A DNA stretch of 64,000 nucleotides, from contig NC_066273.1 of the NCBI RefSeq assembly GCF_905404315.1, positions 8,990,001-9,054,000 of the forward strand, given 5' to 3'. The translations under genes were made by a program, and so were the position numbers. The stretch comes from Leptidea sinapis (Eukaryota; Arthropoda; Insecta; Lepidoptera; Pieridae). The notes beneath the pieces are model-generated. The model saw only the letters and a program-made list of their open reading frames with translations. It did not search any database and had not been told where the DNA came from. Below, in pieces: positions 43,780 to 53,995 of this stretch (within the stretch, counting starts at the first letter, position 1; every line of letters starts with the position of its first letter).

Positions 43780-46653
43780 GTGTTTCATTTGAAAATGAAG
43801 AAATTCTTAAATTTATTCGTTAAAAATGAAATATTCGGCAAAGTGAAATGTTACATGGCAAGTGTAGAATGGCAGAAGCGAGGTTTACCACACTGTCATT
43901 TGCTGTTTTGGCTAGAAACAAAAATCCAACCAGACGAAATTGATAGCGTCATAGTTGCGGAACTGCCCAACCAACAAAACGATCCGATATTGTACGATAT
44001 CGTAACAAAAAATATGGTGCACGGACCATGCGGAGAACATAACTTATCAGCACCATGTATGAAAAACGGTATTTGCACAAAAAAATACCCACGACGTTTA
44101 GTCAACGAAACTCAGACTGGAGAGGACGGATATCCAGTTTATCGTCGTCGTGATGCCGCAAATGGAGGACTGAGCGCTTCGCTAAATATCAGAGGCAGAA
44201 ATTTCACTATAGATAATAGTTGGATTGTCCCATATTCTCCACTTTTGTGCAGGACGTTTAATGCTCACATAAATGTAGAGTACTGTCACTCAGTTCAAGC
44301 CATCAAATACATTTGTAAATACATAAATAAAGGATCGGACCAAGCTACATTTGGCGTCAGAAACCCAAATGATGAAGTGGAAAACTACGTAAATGGCCGT
44401 TACATAAGTACTTCCGAAGCTGCTTGGCGAATATTCGAATTCCCGATCCATGAGCGGCATCCTACAGTTTTGCAGTTAGCTGTCCACTTAGAAAATGGCC
44501 AAAGGGTGTATTTTACCACAGAAACGGCTGTACAAGTGGCCCAAAATCCACGTAAAACAAGATTGCTGGCTTTTTTTGAGCTCTGTAATGAAGATGAATT
44601 CGCAAAAACACTTCTTTACCACGAAGTCCCGCAATACTACACATGGGCCAATAATAAGTTCACCAGAAGGAAGCGTGGTGAGAATGTAGTTGGCTATCCA
44701 GGCATAAAAAAAGATTCCGCTTTAGGTAGAGTCTACGGTGTCCATCCTTCTCAATCCGAGTGTTTCTATCTTAGGATGTTGCTGCACCACGTACGCGGTC
44801 CAACTTCATTCCAGTACTTGAAAACCGTTGACGGAGTTCTGAAAGAAACGTATCAAGCTGCTTGCCGTGCTAGAGGTTTGCTAGAAAACGATGACCATTG
44901 GGAAAATACTCTCAGAGAAGCTTCGCTTTCTCAATGTCCATTACAATTGAGAGAATTGTTTGTGGTCATACTTTTATTTTGTCAGCCATCGGAACCATTA
45001 AAATTATGGAACATTTTCAAAGACGATTTATGTGAAGATATTAGACACAGAATCAGACAGCAAAATCAAGACATCACCTTACCATACAATGAGGACATTT
45101 ATAACGAAGGTTTGATACAAATAGAAAATAAACTGTTGCAATTAAATGACAAAAGCCTAAGTGATTTCGGATTACCATCATCAGTTCGTACAGAAAGCAA
45201 TGCAGCAGAGACTATGACTCATCGCTATGATACAAATAATTTGACCGCTTTTGTCAATGAAAACCTGCCAAAGTTAGTCCCAGATCAAAGACATGCTTTT
45301 GAAACTATAGTCGATAGCGTCATTCATGACAAAAGAAAAGTTTTCTTTTTGGATGCACCTGGTGGAACGGGAAAGACGTTTCTTGCAAATTTGATACTTG
45401 CTAAGATAAGACAATCAGGGAAGATAGCAATAGCAGTTGCTTCCTCAGGAATTGCTGCAACTCTCTTGAAGGATGGCAAAACTGCTCATTCTACTTTTAA
45501 ACTTCCACTATCCGTCAATCTTGAACAACAATCTACATGTTCCATCCGCAAAAATGGACCTATTGGTAAATTACTACAAGACGCCTCATTGATTATGTGG
45601 GACGAATGCACGATGAGCCATAGAGCACATATAGAGGCCGTGAACAGAACCTTACAGGATCTAAGGAACTCCTCTGCAGTCATGGGCGGGATTACTTTTG
45701 TATTTGCTGGAGATTTTCGACAGACTCTCCCCGTTATTAACAGAGGCACGCGAGCAGATATCATCAAGGCATGCTTGAAATCGTCTCCCTTATGGACTAC
45801 GATTGAAACATTAAAATTAAGGACAAATATGAGAGCTCATCTTCATGGAATCACTGATAGCGATTTCCCACAGCAACTGCTAAAACTTGGGGAAGGAATT
45901 TTTCCAACTCCAAATTTAAGCGGTCATTGTGACATTCTTCTGGATGAGTCTCTAGGCCAAATACTCCATAATTTGGAAAATTTAATAGATTCTGTATACC
46001 CTGATATCGAGAATTTGCACGAAAGAGACTTCCATTGGCTGTGTTCTCGGGCTATAGTATCACCTAAGAATGATACTGTCAATGAAATAAACAATCTGAT
46101 TGTTCAAAAAGTCCCCGGCCAAACAAAAACATACAAATCGATCGACACTGTAACGAATATTGAAGATGCAGTCCATTATCCACAGGAATTTTTAAATTCG
46201 TTGAACCCTTCTGGACTGCCACCCCATGAATTGACGTTAAAAATCGGAATCCCAATCATGCTTTTAAGAAATTTAAACCCTCCGAGCATGTGTAATGGGA
46301 CGAGGCTGCTTATTAAGGAGTTAAAGGACAATTTAATAGTAGCAACTATTATCACTGGCCCAGCAGGTGGTCAACTAGCTCATATACCGAGGATACCGAT
46401 GATCCCAACTGATCTGCCAATCCCATTTAAACGGCTTCAATTTCCGGTAAAAACATCTTTCGCATTAACAATTAACAAGTCCCAAGGCCAAACCTTCGAA
46501 TTAGTAGGGATCGATCTGCGAAAGAAATGTTTTACTCATGGTCAACTGTATGTTGGTCTATCGCGAGTCGGAGCCCCTGAAAATCAATTTATTTTGCTGC
46601 CACAAAATAAAACAACATCAAATATTGTTTACAGAGAAGCTCTAACAAAATAA
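43780..46653 (+). CDS. Helitron Rep catalytic and PIF1-like helicase segment
   Basis: 957 codons from the first ATG; the same frame is open from the TGA at 43662, so the true coding part starts earlier. The HUH endonuclease nicks and joins DNA through two Tyr (Tyr in IKYICKYINK). The SF1B helicase half carries Walker A (GGTGKT at 45361) and Walker B (WDEC). It ends REALTK just before an A-rich 3' region. No host gene is fused to it. Confidence 0.9.
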   Translation: MFHLKMKKFLNLFVKNEIFGKVKCYMASVEWQKRGLPHCHLLFWLETKIQPDEIDSVIVAELPNQQNDPILYDIVTKNMVHGPCGEHNLSAPCMKNGICTKKYPRRLVNETQTGEDGYPVYRRRDAANGGLSASLNIRGRNFTIDNSWIVPYSPLLCRTFNAHINVEYCHSVQAIKYICKYINKGSDQATFGVRNPNDEVENYVNGRYISTSEAAWRIFEFPIHERHPTVLQLAVHLENGQRVYFTTETAVQVAQNPRKTRLLAFFELCNEDEFAKTLLYHEVPQYYTWANNKFTRRKRGENVVGYPGIKKDSALGRVYGVHPSQSECFYLRMLLHHVRGPTSFQYLKTVDGVLKETYQAACRARGLLENDDHWENTLREASLSQCPLQLRELFVVILLFCQPSEPLKLWNIFKDDLCEDIRHRIRQQNQDITLPYNEDIYNEGLIQIENKLLQLNDKSLSDFGLPSSVRTESNAAETMTHRYDTNNLTAFVNENLPKLVPDQRHAFETIVDSVIHDKRKVFFLDAPGGTGKTFLANLILAKIRQSGKIAIAVASSGIAATLLKDGKTAHSTFKLPLSVNLEQQSTCSIRKNGPIGKLLQDASLIMWDECTMSHRAHIEAVNRTLQDLRNSSAVMGGITFVFAGDFRQTLPVINRGTRADIIKACLKSSPLWTTIETLKLRTNMRAHLHGITDSDFPQQLLKLGEGIFPTPNLSGHCDILLDESLGQILHNLENLIDSVYPDIENLHERDFHWLCSRAIVSPKNDTVNEINNLIVQKVPGQTKTYKSIDTVTNIEDAVHYPQEFLNSLNPSGLPPHELTLKIGIPIMLLRNLNPPSMCNGTRLLIKELKDNLIVATIITGPAGGQLAHIPRIPMIPTDLPIPFKRLQFPVKTSFALTINKSQGQTFELVGIDLRKKCFTHGQLYVGLSRVGAPENQFILLPQNKTTSNIVYREALTK

Positions 46654-47013
46654 ATGTATTTTCTTTTAGGGTTATGACCTCAATAATTGAAAAAAAAAAA
46701 CAAAAAATTAAAAAAATATATCAAAAAAAAGAAAAAAAACCCCAAAAATATACAAAAAAAAACACACAAATACAAAAAAATCATTAAATAATATCTGAAT
46801 TTAATTATTCTTATTTTTTTTTATTTACTCTTTTTTAGGAGCTCGACGCAAAAAGGGATGAATATGTGTCATATTATTATTATTATTATGAATGTGTTAA
46901 AATTAACAAATCTAAATGTAATGTTTAATGCCCGTGCGAAGCCGGGACGGGCCGCTATACTTTATATGGCAAAACAACGTTTGCCGGGTCAGCTAGTAAC
47001 TAATAAGTAGGTA

Positions 47014-48194
47014 CGAGGGCTGCACTAAAAGTATCGGGAATGGAATATTTCCACTGTTCCTGTCATATTAAAATCTTTTTAATTGAAAACTCCTTGGTTT
47101 TAAAAATCGAATACCATTTGTTTATTTAAAAAAAGATTCTTGGTCTTCTCACAAGGTCTTTTCAAACTTGTTTAGTCGTTGAGAAAATGAAATTGACTCA
47201 AGAAGAGAGAAATTCTAGAGCGATGATTTATTATGACTTTCGAAGTGGTTTAACACAAAAACAGTGTGTTGACCGGATGATTTCTGCATTTGGTGATGAA
47301 GCCCCATCCAAAACCACAATTTATCGCTGGTTTGCTGAATTTGAACGTGGACATGTCAAGCTCAGTGATGATCCCCGTCAAGGTCGTCCAAAAACTGCAG
47401 TTACCAAAGAAAACGTTGATGCTGTGCGTAAGCTGATTGAGGAAGATCGACATGTGACATACCGCGAAATACAGGCAACTTTAGATATTGGCATGAGTCA
47501 AATACAAATAATCTTGCATGAACAATTAGGTGTAAAAAACTTGTTTTCCCGATGGATACCGAATTTGCTCTGTGAAGAGCAAAAAGCGGCTCGCGTTACT
47601 TGGTGCGTCAGGACTCTCGAAAGATTCCACGCAGGATAAAAATTGTTCGTTCACGGCGTGTTGCTAAAAAGAATGGTGGCCACGTTTGTCTCCAAAACCG
47701 GCCATGTTGCGACTATTCTTCTTGAGGGACAAAGAACGGTTAATGCAGAATGGTATACTAGCATTTGTTTGCCACAGGTCGTTTCTGAACTCCGTAAAGA
47801 GAATTGCAACCGCCGCATCATCCTCCATCACGACAATGCGAGTTCTCACACCGCGCACAGAACAAAAGAGTTTTTAGAGCAAGAAGACATAGAATTAATT
47901 AACCATCCACCGTATAGCCCCGACCTAAGCCCTAATGATTTCTATACTTTTCCTAAAATAAAGAATTAATTGCGTGGTCAGAGATATTTATCACCTGAAG
48001 AAGCTGTGGACGCCTACAAAACGGCCATTTTGGAGACCCCAACTTCCGAATGGAATGGTTGCTTCAATGATTGGTTCCATCGTATGGAAAAATGTGTAAA
48101 ATTTCACGGAGAATTCTTCGAAAAGCAATAAATACATTTTTAAATTGTAATGTTGTGTCACTTCCTTGATTCCCGAAATTCAGTGCCGCCCTTG
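47014..48194 (+). mobile_element. mariner element, internally deleted
   Basis: The ends are near-matching inverted repeats of about 30 bp (CGAGGGCTGCACT at 47014; its counterpart CAAGGGCGGCACT read from 48194). TA flanks both sides (47012-47013 and 48195-48196). The length of 1181 bp is about 110 short of a usual mariner. It sits 17 bases after the Helitron 3' end. Confidence 0.88.
47187..48131 (+). pseudogene. mariner transposase, first Asp block lost
   Basis: The N-terminal half is well kept (an HTH with RNSRAMIYYDFRSGLTQKQC, then DDPRQGRPKTAV). After RTLERFHAG a stop, a frame change and a gap replace the usual first catalytic Asp block (V-T-G-D-E). The second and third Asp remain in ILHHDNASSHTA and YSPDLSPNDF, 34 residues apart as in DD34D mariners. 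A further stop follows KIKN. It cannot encode active transposase. Confidence 0.88.
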
Positions 48195-48452
48195 TAGTAG
48201 TAAGACCAAACCATCGGACGCGCTCCGGTACCGGACCATAGTCGATGGTATGTCGTATTATCCAATGTCCATCGCGACTACGAAGGCGGAGCCACCTACG
48301 CCCGGACCGTCTGATGACCGTATCTGAATATATATTCGAATCTGACCAAGTGTTAGGCTCTTATCGTCTTCGGATTCGTAAGTCTTATAGACGTACCTAC
48401 CACTTCCCAGGTAGTAAATCGTAACTATAACTATTTTTTCAAGTCGTTGACA

Positions 48453-48455
<3 letters not shown>

Positions 48456-48518
<63 letters not shown>

Positions 48519-48546
48519 TATTTATATATATATATACATATATATA
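48456..48546. repeat. TA dinucleotide microsatellite
   Basis: About 90 bases of TA repeats with two TACATA/TTTATA interruptions. The Tyr-Ile ORF across it is an artefact. Confidence 0.95.
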
Positions 48547-49162
48547 CAACGTGAACCAGAAAGGGTATAACATCCCTTCAATGGTACGTTATTTGGGTCA
48601 TATGCAATAGTATGGTGATGTTATAAAAAAAAGAAAAACACTTCGCTACGAAATAAAAATATTATTTTTCAATTTCTTTTCTTAGACAACCCTAACTTTT
48701 AAAGAGACTGCCAGTTTTAGGCGGGGCCTTTGTTTATAAACAGAATGAGGTCACCTACCTATGGACTTAAACATAAACAATAATCTATGATTAAGGAGTA
48801 TGCACACTACATGAAATGTGGCTTGTGTCTATGTATTTATTCATTCATTTTTTACTTCCTGTTATTTCGAAACAAATTAACAAAATAAGAAATAACATAA
48901 CATTACACAGTTTCACATCTGTATTCCTGAATTCCTGTACCCACGTTTCACTATGTTTAATTCCCACGTAATGTGGGGCGACCATCTACATTTATGAACT
49001 ATGGGCTGCTAGTGAGAAATTTCCTACGAAAAACTCAATAACTGCCCCATTCCATACGAGGATGGTCAAAGATATCCATATTTGACAAAAAAAATCCTTG
49101 AAGAACAATTTCTTAATAGGAGTCTATTAGAATTATCTTTATCGGATAAAACATTTTTGAAA
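48547..49162. other. No gene seen
   Basis: AT-rich sequence without recognisable exon or repeat. The GC-richer block at 48201-48440, just before the microsatellite, is also unidentified. Confidence 0.45.
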
Positions 49163-49295
49163 TAAAATGTCAAGTCTCATTTGCCCAGTAATAACAACAG
49201 CTACAGTGCCATTCCGACCAAACCATAATAATGCTTACACATTTTTGCTTCACGGCAGAAAATGGTGCCGTTGTGGTACGCATAATCTACAATTA
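49163..49295 (+). repeat. Dispersed repeat family A, copy 6 (partial)
   Basis: It covers only the second half of the family (GTCTCATTTGCCCAGTAAT to TTGTGGTACGCATAATCTA). Confidence 0.65.
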
Positions 49296-49663
49296 CAAAT
49301 TTGGAATTATTTTCAATGTAACTTGAAGAAAACTTCAAATAGTTCTACATTGAAGTGCATACGTAATAACTAATCAAAACAGTGAACTCATTCAATTTCG
49401 AACATAATAAACAAATCTTGAATTAAAAATGGTGCAGTGTGTAGGGTGCCTTTAGAATAGACATTTACACACACACAGAGCAGTAAATATCGTGTTTCAA
49501 GGCACAATAAAATTCAAAGAGTATTAACGCAGACAGGCCGATCTTTTCAACCTAACATATTTAAATAAACACAAAATGTTTAACGTTATGATTGTCGCAG
49601 TTTCTAGCAAATTTCTTAATTCGCTTATGAACATACAGAAAGTATCAAGAATATTTTGAGATG

Positions 49664-50330
49664 TGTTTACGCATAGTGCCTCACCATTTTTGCTCTTGCG
49701 GTGGATTGGGTTCGACGGGGGATTGTCTTCCCTCAACCGCTCCTCCTTTTGCGCCATGGTAATGTTTTAGAGAAGTTTTGTTGCTCGCGGCCCTCACCCC
49801 TGACGCCTACGGGTCAGGGAGTGAGGCAGCCGACGATGGCCTAAGCCACGCTGCGAGGCTCGCGACCGACAGCCCGTCGCCTCCATCCTACATAACCCTT
49901 TATTTACCCACCCTAGTCCCACAGATCCTTGGGACACGCAAGCCCCTCACCGCGACAAGGTGACAGCACGATCGGGGGGGATCATGCTACGTCCTTACGA
50001 CCAACGTACCGGAGACATTCCTAAGGTCCCCGTCTTCAAACAAACTCAAAATTATCATAAAATTAATTTAATATAATTCTCAATCTTTTTCTGAAATTGC
50101 GTCGATAGAAGGAATAATATTTTCATTCATCACAGCTTATATCCCTCACTTCGGCGGCATCTGGGAAGCTGGATTCAAGTTCGCAAAATATCATAATAAA
50201 AGAGTAATGGGAAATACTCATCTCACATTTGAAGAACTGTGTCCTCTGCCTACCTCTGAAGATTACCTAGGTTGAAGAGCATGGTCTTCAACGGGGGGAG
50301 GACATGTTTACGCATAATGCCTCACCATTT
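49664..50330 (+). mobile_element. BEL/Pao LTR retrotransposon remnant
   Basis: TGTTTACGCATAGTGCCTCA at 49664 and TGTTTACGCATAATGCCTCA at 50305 look like starts of the two LTRs, the second preceded by a polypurine tract (ACGGGGGGAGGA). Between them lie a GC-rich leader-like stretch (49770-50000) and an integrase fragment. Matching LTR sequence beyond about 22 bases is not visible, so the element is decayed or rearranged. Confidence 0.5.
50111..50287 (+). pseudogene. BEL/Pao integrase fragment
   Basis: One frame reads FITAYIPHFGGIWEAGFKFA then KYHNKRVMGNTHLTFEELC. PHFGGxWEAGxK and the following KRV-G-T-L-T-E-E match the integrase C-terminal region of BEL/Pao elements. About 55 codons remain. 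Confidence 0.75.
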
Positions 50331-50536
50331 ATTTGTAGCAATGTCTCAAATCGTAGTGTTGAGAATTATTAGTTACAGGTTTCAAATATTGTTCGTACCG
50401 AGGGCCTACTTTTATATTTATTTATTAAAAATCTGTCTACTATTCTAAAAACGTCTACTGCTTAATTTCTTTGTTAAAGTCATAATTATACGAAATTGCA
50501 AAAATACTTGAGTTTCACTAATTAAATACCAATCTT

Positions 50537-50825
50537 GAGTCTATACCTACTTATAATAAAACTGTAGAGATCGAATTTCTATACAATGAAAAAAAATGCT
50601 CAAAACCAAGTTAGGGGGATATAAGAAGTCAAGAATAAGTCCTGAATTTTTTGTTTCTCTGTGTGTACGAGCTAATCTCCCAAAGTGCTGGACGAACTTT
50701 GCTTTATGGTACCTTACATACCCGGTCAACATTTTAGATGCTTTTCATCCCGGAAAATGAAAGAGTTTCTGTGGGACAGTTAAAACCGGAAAATTGAAAA
50801 GTTCCCGTGAGATGGTTAAAAAACT
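50537..50825 (+). mobile_element. Possible Helitron-like 5' fragment
   Basis: It starts TCTATACCTACTTATAATAA. Further in, TTCATCCCGGAAAATGAAAG and AAAGTTCCCGTGAGATGG resemble internal blocks of lepidopteran Helitrons. No 3' end is found. Confidence 0.4.
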
Positions 50826-50889
50826 TAAGTTACTTATATAAGTAGCTTAGTAAGTACATACACAACAACTTATAAAGGTAATTTAATAA

Positions 50890-51230
50890 AATTTGGCATC
50901 AGTTTGCTCCCTTCAAGGCATCCGGGCCGAAGCTCCTCGCGATAGCGGGGGGGGGGGGGGCCGGTCAGTGCCACAGATGCCAGTTGTTCGGGCAATCGGG
51001 ACGTAACTGTGAGCACAGCCTAGGTGTGTGAAGTGCCTCGGCAGACACGGCACACCGGAGTACCCTTGTCTATCGCAATGCGTGGAGGCCTGCGTCTAGT
51101 GCGGGGAGAAGGCAAGGCTATCCCAAGGCACTCAAACACAGGCGCCATCCAGGGCGCCGATAGCCGCATGGTAGAACAGGGAAGGTGGTGGTCACTCCGC
51201 GCCTACCGCGGCCCCTATTGGTTTGATCAT
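50890..51230 (+). pseudogene. LINE ORF1-like fragment with zinc-knuckle remnant
   Basis: One frame reads CVKCLGRHGTPEYPC then CVEACV, a stop, CGEK. This resembles the Cys-rich RNA-binding part of Jockey-type ORF1. A run of 14 G at 50947-50960 lies just upstream, and the block is far more GC-rich than its surroundings. Confidence 0.5.
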
Positions 51231-51362
51231 CGATATTATAATATAACCCTAGATGCAAGATTCCATACAAAAGTTACAGTTAAAGGTTAACATTAACATT
51301 GTAAACATGTACCTACTAATTTAAATTATACAGTCTAGGTATTTGAAAGATATATTTTTAAA

Positions 51363-51647
51363 GTAGCTGACCCGGCAAACGTTGTTTTGCCATATAAATT
51401 GTATTGATATTTTCCTTGCTAGTTGATAAGAGATGGCGCTAGTTGTATTCATTAGTAACAATCACACTTCTTTTATATTTTGTATAATTCACACTATATT
51501 TTTAAAAATTATAGCCTATTTGTTATTCTGGTGTGTAAGCTATATTATTGTAAAGTTTCATCAAAATCTATTCAGTAGATTTTGCGTTAAAGAAGTTCAA
51601 ACATACATCCAGATATACAAACTTTCACATTTATAATATTAGTAGGA
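51363..51647 (-). mobile_element. Non-autonomous Helitron, 285 bp
   Basis: It starts GTAGCTGACCCGGCAAACGT (one change from CTAG) and ends CACATTTATAATATTAGTAG GA, the complement of a TCCTACTAATATT 5' end. Confidence 0.75.
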
Positions 51648-53004
51648 TATATTAATTTCATTTAAAGACAGACCGACTAGACAGACAGAAATAAGAACCA
51701 TTTATTAATGATAACCTTTCATTAAGAATGTTTTTCTAACAAGACCTGTTAAAGCCTTTGAAAATGATAAAAGTGAAAAAAAAAATGATGAAACCCATTG
51801 GAAAAGGAAGAGAATTTAACAAAAAAAGAAAGAAAAAATAAATTACAGGCGATCTGAGGTCGGAAAGTGGAAAAGGTGTTTAAGGGTAAAAAACAGTTTA
51901 TATCGGTACCGGCAAAACTACAAGTCCTATGGAAAAAAGTTAAATAGCAAATTAGTAGATAATAAAAAGATCTACAAGTTTCGCTTTTACCTACACTCTT
52001 TTCACACTACCTCAAAACTTATCAGAAAAATTTAGATAACCAAGTTTTTGGTATTTTATATTTCTTTTACAAATCTTTTAATTTTAATAAAAATTCATTA
52101 AATTTGGTGAAGTTATCTTTTTATATCCCAGGTACACTGTAATTTTGTTGATTTGAAATATTTATTTTTTTCACTTTATTTAGGCTTAAACATCGAAAAA
52201 GAACCTATCCTAATTTTCAATCGAAATTTCTCACGTATAAAAATATCAGCTTTTTGAATAAAGTCGGTGGGCTTTTTGTTCGTTGCTTTGTTTCGCTACT
52301 TTTTGATGGTGTATAATAAAATATACATTACTATGGAAAATGTTCTCCGAAAATGAACGAACCGATCTCGAAGAACGGTGTTCAATATGGCGACGCACTC
52401 ACGACTCGATAGTCCTCTTAGCCTCGCTGTCTATTCACCCACAGGGCACAGACTCGCTTGTATCTTGTGTTACGCTTAAGAATTTCGCTCGCACCCAAAA
52501 TAAACGTTTTGGCTTGAAATATTCTGATAAGGCTTTTGTTAAATCAGCATTATTCAGCAAATTAAGCCAACCGAACGCATGTCACATATTCCGATAATCT
52601 TGGTATGTTTTGTTCAACTCTCGGGTTGTGATCTACCGGATTTACTTTACAATTGATAACCTGCTCATCCAGAGTAAATTCATGTTCATGCTGGGCAAAT
52701 CAATTTGAGACAATTCTGGCAGTATGTGTTCGAAAGTTATTTTAAACACAGGAGAATGGGCACTTCTTCACGCGGTTACACTGTTCGCAATGTCGGTAAC
52801 ATTAATTCTTCCAACAAATAGACATAGTTCATAGCGTTATGATGAGGAAAAATTTTAAAAAATTCAGCTACATATCCAGCCAAAGGCATGTCTGTAGAAT
52901 TTTGTGCCGCGTCGAGCGATCAAGCGGATCTCCGCTTGATCGCGGTCACGCATCTGCGTGTGGCGAGCGGCACCCGAATTCTCGTGTAACTAAAATATGA
53001 CGCT
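51648..53004. other. No gene seen
   Basis: AT-rich. The 85-codon plus-strand frame at 52340-52597 has fairly even codon use but no motif I recognise and no splice context. It could be a transposon fragment. Confidence 0.4.
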
Positions 53005-53100
53005 ATGCACAGCTCACATCTCTCTGCTTTGGTGGAAATAACCTGACAGCTTCGCGGCTTATCTCATCTCCTCTTTTGTGGATATAGGGCGTAAGACATG
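53005..53100. repeat. Dispersed repeat family D, copy 2
   Basis: TGGTGGAAATAACCTGACAG and TTCGCGGCTTATCTC match the reverse complement of 10700-10850. Confidence 0.55.
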
Positions 53101-53471
53101 GAGAGATTGAAACATTCTCAAAACTAAAATGGTGCAGTCGCGCACTCAAGGAAACAGCCTGAAAACAATTTACATGTGATGCTGGCCGCGCAAGACACGC
53201 ATCCCGTGGAGAGGTCCCACGTCCAAGGGGTTAATTCTCAACACGGTGTGGGAATAGATTATTACATTACTTCATCCACATCACGCGGGAATCAGTGACA
53301 ATGGTGAAGCCGGATGGCCAAGTACCTCACCTGGCAAGTATAACCAACCATACATGACCACCATTGAGACACATGGTCCATAATAAGTACTAAAGGGCCA
53401 TCATAATGCACAGCTGCAAAGAGATTCCATATAAGAATAGAAATTAAAATAAATTAACACCTTTTAACAGT

Positions 53472-53477
53472 TTTATT
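53472..53477 (-). promoter_or_regulatory. Possible polyadenylation signal of cytochrome c
   Basis: AATAAA on the minus strand (TTTATT on plus), about 370 bases after the stop codon. Other AT-rich hexamers lie nearer, so the site used is uncertain. Confidence 0.35.
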
Positions 53478-53849
53478 AAGTAATTGTAAATTTAATATAA
53501 ACTAATATTGGTAACAATGATGGCAACTATTAAATAGGTCCATAAAGTGGGTACTTTCACAAATAAAAATCTAAGAGTGACTTATTTCAATAATTTAATA
53601 ACATCAAAAGCATTCACAGCAATGTTGCACTACTCCTAACGGTCATACGTAATAACATTCACACACACAGTGGTTTTGCATTATCTATTTGATATTCATA
53701 TTAAATACCAATTGTATTTTGTCATTTGAGTGGATGAATAATAAATACATTAAAATAAGAGATGATACTGATTGGGCTAAGATATAAGAAGTTGGTTCCA
53801 GTAACGACTGGAATATGCTTCTTATAATAATTTCCTAAACTTGTTGAAG

Positions 53850-53995
53850 TTACTTAGTAGCTTCTTTGAGGTACGCAATTAGATCTGCACGTTCATTTGC
53901 CTTCTTCAAGCCAGCAAACACCATCTTGGTTCCTGGTATATATTTCTTAGGGTTCTCCAAGTATTCAAAGAGGGTGTCCTCGTTCCAAGTGATAC
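53850..53995 (-). CDS. Cyt-c: Cytochrome c exon 3 (terminal)
   Basis: It encodes residues 62-108 (ITWNEDTLFEYLENPKKYIP and on to YLKEATK) and the stop TAA, and completes Gly61. Confidence 0.96.

Larger units (their letters stand above)
41880..46653 (+). pseudogene. Helitron Rep-helicase polyprotein, broken in three places
   Basis: The parts read in order as one protein of about 1590 residues. An extra T in a T run near 42836-42840 shifts the frame after FQMTSFGAKEIREG. TAA at 43519-43521 (after NQQRLRAEE) and TGA at 43660-43662 (before NYGRPDLFVTF) are premature stops. Rep motifs follow: FVTFSCNPEWPEI, the HUH motif PHCHLLFW (43888) and the double-Tyr motif IKYICKYINK (44302). Helicase motifs are APGGTGKT (45355), IMWDEC, FAGDFRQTLPVI and LTINKSQGQTF near the end. 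The copy cannot make the whole protein as it stands. Confidence 0.9.
40934..46996 (+). mobile_element. Helitron, full length, coding (Rep-helicase), with inactivating lesions
   Basis: The 5' end TCTATACAAATATTATAAAG (40934) and 3' end GCCGGGTCAGCTAG|T (46996) are Helitron-type, with no inverted repeats. A hairpin-capable GCCCG...CGGGC lies at 46930-46952, about 40 bases before the end. Inside are an Arg-rich repeat region, the Rep domain and a PIF1-like helicase. The last 65 bases recur as the CTAGCTGACCCGGCAAACG start of most short Helitrons in the window. The base left of the element is G, not the A usual for Helitron targets, so the exact 5' border is one point of doubt. Confidence 0.9.

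Noticed and set aside
48258..48515. 85-codon minus-strand frame with Tyr-Ile repeats
   Set aside because: It is the translation of a TA microsatellite.
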